64,000 nucleotides of DNA, taken from the NCBI GenBank assembly GCA_003149065.1, contig QGFZ01000003.1, positions 353,501 to 417,500 on the forward strand, in the 5' to 3' direction. The translations under genes were made by a program, and so were the position numbers. Shown here piece by piece: positions 1-7,284 of the stretch. Origin of the DNA: Ruminococcaceae bacterium R-25. GTDB lineage: Bacteria > Bacillota > Clostridia > Saccharofermentanales > Saccharofermentanaceae. The notes under the pieces are model-generated. The model saw only the letters and a list, made by a program, of their open reading frames with translations, ran no database searches and was not told where the DNA came from. Position 1 is the stretch's first letter. The number at the start of each line of letters is the position of its first letter.

Positions 1-684
1 TACGGCTGTCTGCGTAGGAGAAGACAATGTCTTGTGAAGGCTCTTTATTACGATGTCGCCCTTGGAATCCGGACCGAAGAATTTATCGTCCAATCCGAGA
101 TGTGCGCCGTGTGCACTGTCGGTAATGAGGAGTGCATCGTATTTTCTGGTTATCCTGAAGATCTCGTCCATGTCCGAGATCACGCCTTCATAAGTGGGAG
201 ACGTTACGACAACTATCTTAAGGGACGGGTCTCTGGCAAGATATCTCTCGATGTCTGAAGGTGATACGTGTCCCGCGAAAGGAAGTCCGATGTCGAATGC
301 GGGCATCAGAGGAACAATGGAGCTGCCGGTAAGTTCTATTGCATTCCAGACTGACAGATGGCAGTTCATCGCGGTAAGTATTTTCGAGTTCGGATAAAGA
401 GTCGCAGCGCTCCAGATGGCTGCGAGGATAAGCGCGGAAGATCCGTTTACGGAAATGAACGCGTTCCTGGCTTTCCAGATGGAAGCCGCACAGTCTTCCA
501 TATCCTTGAGTATCCCTGTAGGGGAATGGAGGTTATCGAATCCGCCGATCTCGGTGATGTCGCGCATGAAAGCCTGTGACACGAAGTCAGGATTGCGCTT
601 GCCTCCGGGCATGTGCATCGGCAGAGGATCGGTTCCAAGATAGAGCTTCAATGCCGCTCCGAGCCTGTCGTTGTCATACTTCAT
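1..684 (-). CDS. Orn/Lys/Arg decarboxylase-type PLP enzyme (3' part outside window)
   Basis: Reading leftwards from the ATG at 684 gives 228 open codons to the window edge. The product begins like the Orn/Lys/Arg decarboxylase major domain: PMHMPGGKRNP near residues 22-32, the cofactor-contact motif DSAHGAHLG near residues 190-200, and the presumed Schiff-base lysine in SLHKTLSSPTQT at about residue 218. A strong AAGGAGG lies just upstream of the ATG. Family members decarboxylate lysine, arginine or ornithine in the cytosol using PLP; the substrate cannot be told from this half. Many Firmicute members of this type sit near DNA-replication genes such as dnaX, which is 10 kb away here. It is divergent from the BlaI-type gene. 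Confidence 0.88.
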   Translation of the reverse strand, partial: MKYDNDRLGAALKLYLGTDPLPMHMPGGKRNPDFVSQAFMRDITEIGGFDNLHSPTGILKDMEDCAASIWKARNAFISVNGSSALILAAIWSAATLYPNSKILTAMNCHLSVWNAIELTGSSIVPLMPAFDIGLPFAGHVSPSDIERYLARDPSLKIVVVTSPTYEGVISDMDEIFRITRKYDALLITDSAHGAHLGLDDKFFGPDSKGDIVIKSLHKTLSSPTQTAV

Positions 685-736
685 TGCGAACAGCCTCCTT
701 TAATGTAACTTAACACAAAAACTTGATATTAAGAAG

Positions 737-765
737 TTGACATCTAAATTCTACACATGTAGAAT
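737..765 (+). promoter_or_regulatory. Promoter of the BlaI-type operon with embedded operator
   Basis: TTGACA at 737-742 and TAGAAT at 760-765 are separated by 17 bp. The operator TTCTACA-CA-TGTAGAA occupies 749-764, covering the spacer and the -10 box, so repressor binding would block polymerase. The arrangement fits autorepression by the BlaI-type product encoded at 798. Confidence 0.8.
749..764. promoter_or_regulatory. BlaI/MecI-type operator (copy 1)
   Basis: TTCTACACATGTAGAA is a perfect 7-bp inverted repeat around a 2-bp centre and carries the TACA...TGTA core known for BlaI/MecI boxes. Four relatives occur upstream of the lipoprotein gene at 3913. Confidence 0.8.
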
Positions 766-797
766 GATGAAAAAATAGTACAAGGGGAAATATACAT

Positions 798-1163
798 ATG
801 AAAGAAACATCTATTGGTGACAGCGAATATAAGTTGATGGAGATAATTTGGGAATATTCACCGATCGCTTCCGGCGAATTATCCACCATGTGTGAGATGA
901 TCCACGGCTGGAAAAAGACCACCGTCTATACCATGCTCAAAAGACTTCAGGACAAGGGCTTTATCAAGAGCGAAAAGTCCACGATCACATATCTTATCGG
1001 AAGAAACGAACTCCAGAAGCAGCAGAGTGAAGAACTTGTTGAAAAGAACTTTAAGGGTTCTCTGCCGATGTTCGTCAATGCCTTCTTGGGCGGCGGTAAG
1101 AAGATGAGCAAGGAAGACGCGCAGAGTCTTATAGACATGATCGAACAGCATACGGAAGAATAA
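798..1163 (+). CDS. BlaI/MecI/CopY-family transcriptional repressor
   Basis: The 121-residue product has the length of BlaI/MecI. It has the N-terminal winged helix (recognition helix around WKKTTVYTMLKRLQDKGF, residues 38-55) and a short dimerisation tail. Known relatives bind TACA/TGTA dyads and are inactivated when the partner BlaR1/MecR1 sensor is activated; the VNAF stretch near residues 93-96 lies where relatives are cleaved (inference). The sensor gene starts 25 bp downstream, so the two are one operon. The operator inside its own promoter and four copies at 3786-3884 indicate it controls itself and the lipoprotein gene. Confidence 0.93.
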   Translation: MKETSIGDSEYKLMEIIWEYSPIASGELSTMCEMIHGWKKTTVYTMLKRLQDKGFIKSEKSTITYLIGRNELQKQQSEELVEKNFKGSLPMFVNAFLGGGKKMSKEDAQSLIDMIEQHTEE

Positions 1164-1188
1164 GGAACTGCTTCAGGGATAGAGTGTT

Positions 1189-3705
1189 ATGAGTTATATA
1201 TTTTCCAAAGTATTGGAGATGAGCCTGTACGGCAGTATTGCCATACTGGTCGTATTGTTGTTCAGACTGATTTTCAAAAAATGCCCGAAGAGGGTAATGA
1301 TCCTTTTCTGGATCATTGTTGCGTTAAGGCTGGTACTGCCGTTCAATTTCAATTCGCCAACGAGCATCCTTAACTTCGGCAAGCTCATGCAGCCGAAGAC
1401 CGTGTCGGCAGAGCCCACGACCTACGATCCGGAGACGAGATTAAGAGAGATTGCGGTAGTCGATACTGCTCCGGTTGTTGTGGAACAGAATGCTCCTGAT
1501 ACAGCCGTAATTGATAACGGCTCTGACACTCAAGAGACGGCCCCCGTGGTTACTGAGCAGGCTCCGAAGGTTACCTTTAAGACCATTCTTCCTTATATCT
1601 GGATTACCGTTATGGTTGGCTTGCTGATTTTCTCCGCAATAAGATATGCGATCTTTTATTCAAGGGCGAGATGGAGTTCACGTTCCTTTGACGGAAGATA
1701 TTACATGGCAAATGATATCGATTCGCCTTTTGTCGTAGGCATCATAAATCCGAAGATCTTTTTCCCGATCAACATGGATGACGACGAGCGCGAATATGTC
1801 CTTAACCATGAGTGGACGCACATAAAGAATAAGGACGGACTTACAAAGCTTCTAAGCTACATTGTCCTTTGCATTCACTGGTTCAATCCGCTTGTATGGC
1901 TCGCTTTCTTCATGCTCTGCGCAGATATCGAAATGCGTGTCGATGAGGAGACCACGAGTAATTTCAACCTTTCAATGGTAAAGGAATACTGCAAGTCTCT
2001 CGTAAGACATGCAGCTGACGACAATAAGGGCGCATTCATGCAGAGCACTGCATTCAGCGGCCTGAGCTTCGGTGGCATGGAAACCAAGATGAGGATCAAG
2101 AATCTTCTGTCCCATAAGATATCGTCAAGAGAGATCCAGATAGCTTCCATCTGCGTTACGCTTGTCTTCTCACTTCTGGTATCCGCATCTTCTATTGATC
2201 ACCAGCCGTGGGTAAGAGAGAAGCCCGCAGAGCCCGAAGAGAGTGCTGTTATTGCGTCTGAGACTACAGAATCTGAACCTTCCGAGACCACAGCCGAGAC
2301 AACAAACTCCAGGAGATGGAGTGCCGCATTTATCGATCCGTATATTGAACTGATCAGAAAGACCGGATATGACAATCAGGGCAACAAGCTGTTTTATAAG
2401 TATGCATTTATCTATGTTGATGATGATCTGATCCCTGAGCTTGTTATGGAAAGACCGACAGAGGGTGCGAACGATCTGGTAAGTCTTTACACTTTCAGAA
2501 ACGGTAAGGTTCTGCCTGTCTTTGAGGACGGCGTTTATATGGATTCGAGCGAGTCTTATCACTACATTCCTTTTGAAGACTTTATTATTCATCATGTTGT
2601 ATTGACCCAGGGTGAGCTCGCTGAAGCCAAGCTCTATTCCATGAATGATCTTATGACAGGTGCAAAGCCTAAAGCAGACGGCTATTTTGAGGGAACTTCG
2701 TTTTCAATAGACGGCAAGAGTGTCACGCAGGATGAATATAAAGAGTTTTTCAGAAGCCGCGAAGCCGAAGTGATAACCGGCAAAGTCGGTCCTGATAAGG
2801 CTATTGAGATCCTGAATGGCCAGAAGACTTCCGGCGGAACCAAGATCCCGTCAAATATCTCGGATGACCCGGCTGTTTCCGAGACAACAGAGACGACGGA
2901 AGAGACAACGGCTGCTACTGCTTCTGAGACCACAACACCTGTTGAGACAACGGTACCTGCAGAGGATAAGCTGCTTTCGATAAGCAAGATAAAGGATTTT
3001 ACGGTCATTCCGTTTGTGAACGAGAGCAACAATTCCACTTTTACTGTCTCAGGAGAATTCGGATATATCATATGCCAGATCCTCCCGGAGAAAGTGGTGC
3101 GCTTCACTATTAAGGACAAGTCATTTGAATATGCAATTCCTTCAACGAGCACCGGAGGAATCTACCTGCTGAAAGATTACGGAAAGGCGAACATCTTTAT
3201 TCAGTTCTACGTTGAAGGCGGAAACCAGATCTGTGCATACAATGTCTTTGATAACGGTGTTTTCTTCAAAGGAGCGGTTAATAACGCCACATTCGAAAGA
3301 GCAGTCGATAATCCCAGAACATTCTGGATAATCGAAAACTATGGGGAAAATGCGGTCGTTGATGTGAGGAGACATTACACGATGTCCAAAACAACAGGAA
3401 TGCCGGCACCTGATACCGACCTGATGTATACGTTATTCATTACGAAGAAGCCTTTAAAGAGCAAGGTTGATCTGAGCGGCTGCCTGATGGTAAACGGCAT
3501 CATATATAAAGACAAGATAATCACGATAAATGCAGGCGAGACAGTAACCCCTTTAAAGACAGACGAAAGGACGAGCATTCAGATCCAAAAAGAAGACGGT
3601 ACTGTGGTCAAGGTAGACTTTAAAGGTCAGATAGACAGATTCTACGACAGCAATAACTACCGATGGGTCTACAATGCCATTGTGGACTGGTTCGAACCTG
3701 CATAA
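1189..3705 (+). CDS. BlaR1/MecR1-like M56 metalloprotease sensor with novel C-terminal modules
   Basis: 838 residues. The N-terminal half is a BlaR1-type M56 protease: hydrophobic segments near residues 12-30, 36-52, 132-152, 222-242 and 308-325, with the zinc motif HEWTH at 207-211. Classical BlaR1 continues into a penicillin-binding transpeptidase-like domain; none is visible here. Instead a Thr/Glu-rich linker leads to a region of about 200 residues (WSAAFIDPYIELI..., IYVDDDLIPELVM), a second Thr-rich linker, and from about residue 595 a module ending in FYDSNNYRW. That module occurs twice more in the lipoprotein at 3913. The protein probably senses an extracytoplasmic signal and triggers loss of the BlaI-type repressor. 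The ligand is unknown and need not be a beta-lactam. Confidence 0.85.
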   Translation: MSYIFSKVLEMSLYGSIAILVVLLFRLIFKKCPKRVMILFWIIVALRLVLPFNFNSPTSILNFGKLMQPKTVSAEPTTYDPETRLREIAVVDTAPVVVEQNAPDTAVIDNGSDTQETAPVVTEQAPKVTFKTILPYIWITVMVGLLIFSAIRYAIFYSRARWSSRSFDGRYYMANDIDSPFVVGIINPKIFFPINMDDDEREYVLNHEWTHIKNKDGLTKLLSYIVLCIHWFNPLVWLAFFMLCADIEMRVDEETTSNFNLSMVKEYCKSLVRHAADDNKGAFMQSTAFSGLSFGGMETKMRIKNLLSHKISSREIQIASICVTLVFSLLVSASSIDHQPWVREKPAEPEESAVIASETTESEPSETTAETTNSRRWSAAFIDPYIELIRKTGYDNQGNKLFYKYAFIYVDDDLIPELVMERPTEGANDLVSLYTFRNGKVLPVFEDGVYMDSSESYHYIPFEDFIIHHVVLTQGELAEAKLYSMNDLMTGAKPKADGYFEGTSFSIDGKSVTQDEYKEFFRSREAEVITGKVGPDKAIEILNGQKTSGGTKIPSNISDDPAVSETTETTEETTAATASETTTPVETTVPAEDKLLSISKIKDFTVIPFVNESNNSTFTVSGEFGYIICQILPEKVVRFTIKDKSFEYAIPSTSTGGIYLLKDYGKANIFIQFYVEGGNQICAYNVFDNGVFFKGAVNNATFERAVDNPRTFWIIENYGENAVVDVRRHYTMSKTTGMPAPDTDLMYTLFITKKPLKSKVDLSGCLMVNGIIYKDKIITINAGETVTPLKTDERTSIQIQKEDGTVVKVDFKGQIDRFYDSNNYRWVYNAIVDWFEPA

Positions 3706-3732
3706 CGCAAACATAATAAAATCAATGCTTTT

Positions 3733-3757
3733 AGGGGAGCTTTGAGCTCCCCTTTTT
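3733..3757 (+). terminator. Intrinsic terminator after the sensor gene
   Basis: A 7-bp GC-rich stem GGGGAGC/GCTCCCC (734-740 with 746-752) is followed by five T. It ends the repressor-sensor operon before the next promoter. Confidence 0.85.
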
Positions 3758-3785
3758 CGTGCCCTGGAAAAGATTTCAAAAAATA

Positions 3786-3801
3786 TTCTACAAATGTAGA
3801 A
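3786..3801. promoter_or_regulatory. BlaI-type operator (copy 2)
   Basis: TTCTACAAATGTAGAA is a perfect 7-bp dyad with a 2-bp centre. It lies 8 bp upstream of the -35 box of the lipoprotein promoter. Confidence 0.75.
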
Positions 3802-3808
3802 AAAACTA

Positions 3809-3837
3809 TTGACACTGATTTTCTACAAGTGTAGAAT
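3809..3837 (+). promoter_or_regulatory. Promoter of the lipoprotein gene
   Basis: TTGACA at 3809-3814 and TAGAAT at 3832-3837 have a 17-bp spacer. Layout and boxes match those of the promoter at 737-765, with an operator (3821-3836) placed in the same register over the -10 box. Confidence 0.8.
3821..3836. promoter_or_regulatory. BlaI-type operator (copy 3)
   Basis: TTCTACAAGTGTAGAA is a perfect 7-bp dyad overlapping the -10 element of the lipoprotein promoter. Confidence 0.8.
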
Positions 3838-3853
3838 GACGCTCGTAAGGTTG

Positions 3854-3884
3854 TTCTACGTTTGTAGAATCTACGCTTGTAGAA
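3854..3884. promoter_or_regulatory. Two abutting BlaI-type operators (copies 4 and 5)
   Basis: TTCTACGTTTGTAGAA (3854-3869) and ATCTACGCTTGTAGAA (3869-3884) share one base and lie downstream of the expected transcription start. Both are slightly degenerate in the left arm (TACG instead of TACA), suggesting weaker sites that could act cooperatively or as a roadblock. Confidence 0.7.
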
Positions 3885-3912
3885 CAGCTACTATTATTCG
3901 GAGGAAATAAAA

Positions 3913-5769
3913 ATGAAGTCTATAGTAAAACCTATTAAGAGAGGCAGAATTACAGGATCGGCACTTGCAACGGTTATCCTTACAGGCGCAATCGCAGTTA
4001 CGGCATCCGGCTGCACGGCAGAGATCAAGATGGCAGACGGAACTCCTGTAGGAACAGTAGTGATCAATGACGAAGCGCTGGCTTCGGGCATATCGATCAA
4101 TCAGCAGGGCGTAAATGCAGACGTAATTACAGATCCTGCTATCCAATTACCGGCTGATGATTTTGATACGGATATAACACCTTCAGTATCCGTACCTGAA
4201 GAGAGCAAGGAAACGGAAGAGCCCGAAGTTACCGAACCTACTGCAGCAGAGACAACAGCAGCTCCTACCAAGGCACCGGCGACAGCAACTCCCGTACCGG
4301 TAAACGACAGTAAGAAGAGGGACTTTTCGAAGATCAAGAACGGAACAGTAATTCATTTTGATATCAAGGACAACGTTAAAGAGTACAAGGTATCAGGTGA
4401 TTACGGCGAAGTATCTTTCACGGTAAACGCAGGCACGCTCCGCTATGAGACAGAAGGAAACAAGTTATGGCAGGTCAGTATCAGTTCAGAAAGAGTATCC
4501 TACGCATATCTGATCAAGGAAAACGACAAGACATATCTTTATGTAGATGTTGTACGCGGCAATAACAACAACGAAACAAATATATATGAGATAAAAGAGA
4601 ACTCCATCTCATGCATGACTGTCCTTACAAACTTCACGGTATCTCCTTCTATAGACAACACGAAGAATTTCAAGGGATACGACGCAGACGGCGTAATGTT
4701 CTGCAGCGAAAGGCAGTTTAAGATCGGCAAAGACGGACTCCCCGTACCTGCAGACAATATGAGCTATATCGGATCTGTAAGGGTTGTCGCAGCCAGGGAT
4801 CTGACAGGATATCTCGTATCAAACGGCAAAAAGACAAATACCAAGATGACGATCAAGGCCGGTGAAAGTGTTACTCCCACATGGCTCAACGAAGTTGAAT
4901 ACATTGATCTCAAGGATGCCAACAAAAACACCATCAGAGTGGATTTCACTGATGAATGCTGCAAATACTATGACCAGAACGATTACCGCTGGATCTATAC
5001 GGCCCTCCGCAGCATGTTAGTTGAAGTAAGCCAGTTCAAAGCTTCAGTTAATTACCTGTCTGAAGGTTATATTGAGAAGTTCAATGACGGCAGCAAATGC
5101 TTCTGGGCAGAAGGATGCTATGGAAAATTGTGTGTCGAGACACTCGGCAATAACATGCTCAGGATCACAAACGGCAAAAAGAGCTATGATCTCAATATAA
5201 AGTACGGTGATTCCGGTTATGCCTTGAGCAGCGCATATCTTCTTAAGGCAAACGGCAAAGCATATATCTATGTAACTACTGTCAGAAAACCCGGCAATGC
5301 CAGTGATCTTAACGTCTACGAATTAACAGATGATTCGGTAAAGTACGTTGGTACAGTTGAGAACCTTCTTATTAGGACATTAAAGGACACAAAGTCTTTC
5401 TCCTGCTATGAGGATTACGGAAATAATTATCCTTTCCTTATCACGAGAAACTATAAGGTCGCAAAGAACGGACTTGCAATCCCTGCTGACAACTACAGTC
5501 AGTTCGAATGGTCAACGACTTTCAGAGCAGCAAGAGACATGGAAGGTAAGATCGTAAGAGACGGAAAGGTCACAGATGAGACAAAGAAGATCAAGACTGA
5601 CGATCTGATAACACCCGTAGCGGTCAATGAAGTCGAATACATCGATTTTAAGGATGCTTCAGGAGATATCATAAGAGTCGATTTTACAAACGAATGCTGC
5701 ACCTACTACGATCAGAACGATTACCGCTGGATACGCCCCGCGATCCTCAGCATGGTAAAGGATGTATAA
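3913..5769 (+). CDS. Secreted lipoprotein with two copies of the sensor's C-terminal module
   Basis: 618 residues. A basic N-terminus, hydrophobic core and lipobox TASGC place the lipidated cysteine at residue 34. A Thr/Glu/Ala-rich linker (about 85-130) follows, then two tandem repeats of about 240 residues each. Each repeat ends in AGES/DLITPV-like segments, IRVDF, a Cys-Cys pair and YYDQNDYRW (about residues 348-360 and 594-606). The C-terminal module of the M56 sensor upstream has the same ending (VKVDF...YDSNNYRW) but lacks the Cys pair. The RBS GGAGGAA precedes the ATG. Five BlaI-type operators in the locus indicate shared control. I recognise no enzyme motif; it may bind the same ligand as the sensor or act as a decoy or cell-envelope protector (inference). 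Confidence 0.88.
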   Translation: MKSIVKPIKRGRITGSALATVILTGAIAVTASGCTAEIKMADGTPVGTVVINDEALASGISINQQGVNADVITDPAIQLPADDFDTDITPSVSVPEESKETEEPEVTEPTAAETTAAPTKAPATATPVPVNDSKKRDFSKIKNGTVIHFDIKDNVKEYKVSGDYGEVSFTVNAGTLRYETEGNKLWQVSISSERVSYAYLIKENDKTYLYVDVVRGNNNNETNIYEIKENSISCMTVLTNFTVSPSIDNTKNFKGYDADGVMFCSERQFKIGKDGLPVPADNMSYIGSVRVVAARDLTGYLVSNGKKTNTKMTIKAGESVTPTWLNEVEYIDLKDANKNTIRVDFTDECCKYYDQNDYRWIYTALRSMLVEVSQFKASVNYLSEGYIEKFNDGSKCFWAEGCYGKLCVETLGNNMLRITNGKKSYDLNIKYGDSGYALSSAYLLKANGKAYIYVTTVRKPGNASDLNVYELTDDSVKYVGTVENLLIRTLKDTKSFSCYEDYGNNYPFLITRNYKVAKNGLAIPADNYSQFEWSTTFRAARDMEGKIVRDGKVTDETKKIKTDDLITPVAVNEVEYIDFKDASGDIIRVDFTNECCTYYDQNDYRWIRPAILSMVKDV

Positions 5770-5808
5770 AGAAAGATCACTCCTCTGATATACAGCACAC
5801 AAAAGAAA

Positions 5809-5836
5809 ACGGACTGTCAGATGACAGTCCGTTTTT
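5809..5836. terminator. Bidirectional intrinsic terminator
   Basis: An 11-bp perfect stem ACGGACTGTCA/TGACAGTCCGT with a 2-nt loop is flanked by T-runs in both directions. It serves the lipoprotein gene (plus) and the convergent gene ending at 5859 (minus). Confidence 0.88.
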
Positions 5837-5858
5837 GATTAAACGCTTATTAATTAAA

Positions 5859-6701
5859 TTAAGGATTGATTACTGTGAAGCTGTAGCCTGATACAACATC
5901 GGAATCCTCATAGATCGTCTTCTGCATCTGAAGAGCTGTGGAGAGGAGCAGTGTATAAGGTGAGAGCTTGCCGCCCAAGAGCTCAACGTCTGAGGCGTAG
6001 CTGATAGCCTGAGCTTCGTCGTCTGAGAGCAGCATGTACTGTGAAACGAGGAAGAGGGATCTGACGCCAACGTTCATGTGAACGAGCTTATTGTTGATGG
6101 AGTATGTAGGATTGGAGCTGGATGATGCTCCTGAAAGTCTGCTGCTGAAAGAGAGACCTAATGTGGATGTAGCGCCCAGTGAACTTGTCTCTTCCTGGAT
6201 GAAGAGAGGCTTGCCTTCGATACCAACCTTACCAACTTCGTGGAAGAGAGCGATGATGATAGCGGACTCTTCGTCAAGCTGAGGCATGATCGTATCCTTG
6301 ATTCTTAAGAGCTGCTTAGCTACAGAAACGCTTCTGATAAGGAGACCCTTCTCGCAAGCGAGAGAACCTTTAACCTCTGCAGGTGCTGTGAGCCAGGATG
6401 TTCTGTTCTCGAGGAAATCGATGAAGTGATCGAATTCGGTCTTTCTCTTAACGATAGCAGCCTTGAGCTGTTCATAAAGAGTATCAACGTTGTCCTTATT
6501 TACTTCGATCATAGGCATAATACCGGCAACCTTATCGGACTTGCCTGTAGCTGCTGCTGAAACAGCTGCTGCCTGGGGAGTAACTACTGCGGCGTCATTT
6601 GCGCCTGCACTCTCGTCTGCTGATGTGAATGTATACTTACATTTAGGGCATCTGATAGCCTGATTGGCAATGACCATACCGCAATCGGGACATTTCTTCA
6701 T
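5859..6701 (-). CDS. Zinc-ribbon protein with degenerate HD-like region, function unknown
   Basis: I start it at the ATG at 6701 because AGGAGGT lies 8 bases upstream; a longer in-frame opening to 6743 lacks such a site. The 280-residue product opens with a zinc ribbon (CPDCG...CPKC, about residues 4-22), then an Ala-rich linker, then a helical region of about 200 residues. Within it LFHEVGKVGI resembles the LHDIGKVGI core of HD-domain phosphohydrolases, but the HD dyad reads HE and I see no other convincing metal ligands. A related fold is therefore possible but catalysis doubtful. It stands alone, convergent to the lipoprotein gene. Confidence 0.8.
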   Translation of the reverse strand: MKKCPDCGMVIANQAIRCPKCKYTFTSADESAGANDAAVVTPQAAAVSAAATGKSDKVAGIMPMIEVNKDNVDTLYEQLKAAIVKRKTEFDHFIDFLENRTSWLTAPAEVKGSLACEKGLLIRSVSVAKQLLRIKDTIMPQLDEESAIIIALFHEVGKVGIEGKPLFIQEETSSLGATSTLGLSFSSRLSGASSSSNPTYSINNKLVHMNVGVRSLFLVSQYMLLSDDEAQAISYASDVELLGGKLSPYTLLLSTALQMQKTIYEDSDVVSGYSFTVINP

Positions 6702-6758
6702 GATTGTGACCTCCTGTTTTGCAGACGCTAAAAGCCTCCGCAACTAATGTTTAAAACT

Positions 6759-6787
6759 ATTTTACAACCATATTTTTATATAATCAA
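6759..6787 (-). promoter_or_regulatory. Probable promoter of the zinc-ribbon gene
   Basis: On the minus strand TTGATT (6787-6782) and TAAAAT (6764-6759) are 17 bp apart in an AT-rich stretch, about 60 bp upstream of the start codon. The boxes are only moderate matches. Confidence 0.45.
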
Positions 6788-6862
6788 TAAGAAAACATTT
6801 TTGTTTAATGGGTTTTATAGCTATTTTTACCAACAATTTTTATTTATTTCCTAGAAAATAAA

Positions 6863-6890
6863 AGACACTGACGAGGGGGTGTCAGTGTCT
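6863..6890. repeat. 10-bp perfect hairpin just before a strong ribosome binding site
   Basis: AGACACTGAC/GTCAGTGTCT encloses the loop GAGGGGGT and is followed within 2 nt by AAGGAGGG. In the minus direction it is followed by TTTTATTTT and could act as a terminator. In the plus direction it could affect access to the RBS. Confidence 0.6.
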
Positions 6891-6924
6891 TAAGGAGGGT
6901 GTTATGAAGTAAGGAACAATTACT

Positions 6925-7284
6925 TTGAACAACCATATCTTACCACCCTCAATATTTACTTTAAGATTCAAAAAAGGCAAAATAGTGGCAAAGAATTGGG
7001 CTAAAAGGGAGGAAACAGGTTTGACACTCGAAGGCAGACTCTTTATCGCAAACAGGATGACCGAGATAAAAGAAGTCACTACGGAGGACACGGATGCCTC
7101 ATATTCCAAGCGCTTGGAGAAGGCTCTGGTAGAGCTTTGCAGGCAGATGGATATACCTGTTCCCATGTGGATGAAGAAAAACACTAAAGAATTTGCAGCA
7201 TTCGGTCAGACGATCTTTTTCCGCGAACAGTATACGGAAAATGTCCGTTTCGACAGATTCCAGATCAAAGTCGTTGAATCCTGA
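6925..7284 (+). CDS. Conserved small protein of unknown function, with a stop at codon 3 of the best start
   Basis: The open frame starts at TTG 6925 (AAGGA nine bases upstream) and encodes 119 residues, basic, with no motif I recognise (contains PVPMWMKKNTKEF). A much better start lies in the same frame: ATG at 6904, preceded by AAGGAGG at the right distance, but it reads ATG AAG TAA, so the third codon is a stop. Either the gene has a nonsense mutation and restarts at the TTG, or the two starts form a reinitiation device, or the base is a sequencing error. The stop overlaps the ATG of the flavoprotein gene by 1 nt (TGATG), so the two are translated as a unit. Confidence 0.7.
   Translation: MNNHILPPSIFTLRFKKGKIVAKNWAKREETGLTLEGRLFIANRMTEIKEVTTEDTDASYSKRLEKALVELCRQMDIPVPMWMKKNTKEFAAFGQTIFFREQYTENVRFDRFQIKVVES

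Noticed and set aside
2280..2960. Thr/Glu-rich coding repeats in the sensor as a tandem-repeat locus
   Set aside because: They are short, irregular ETT-type linkers of the kind seen in several surface proteins here; no regular DNA repeat unit.
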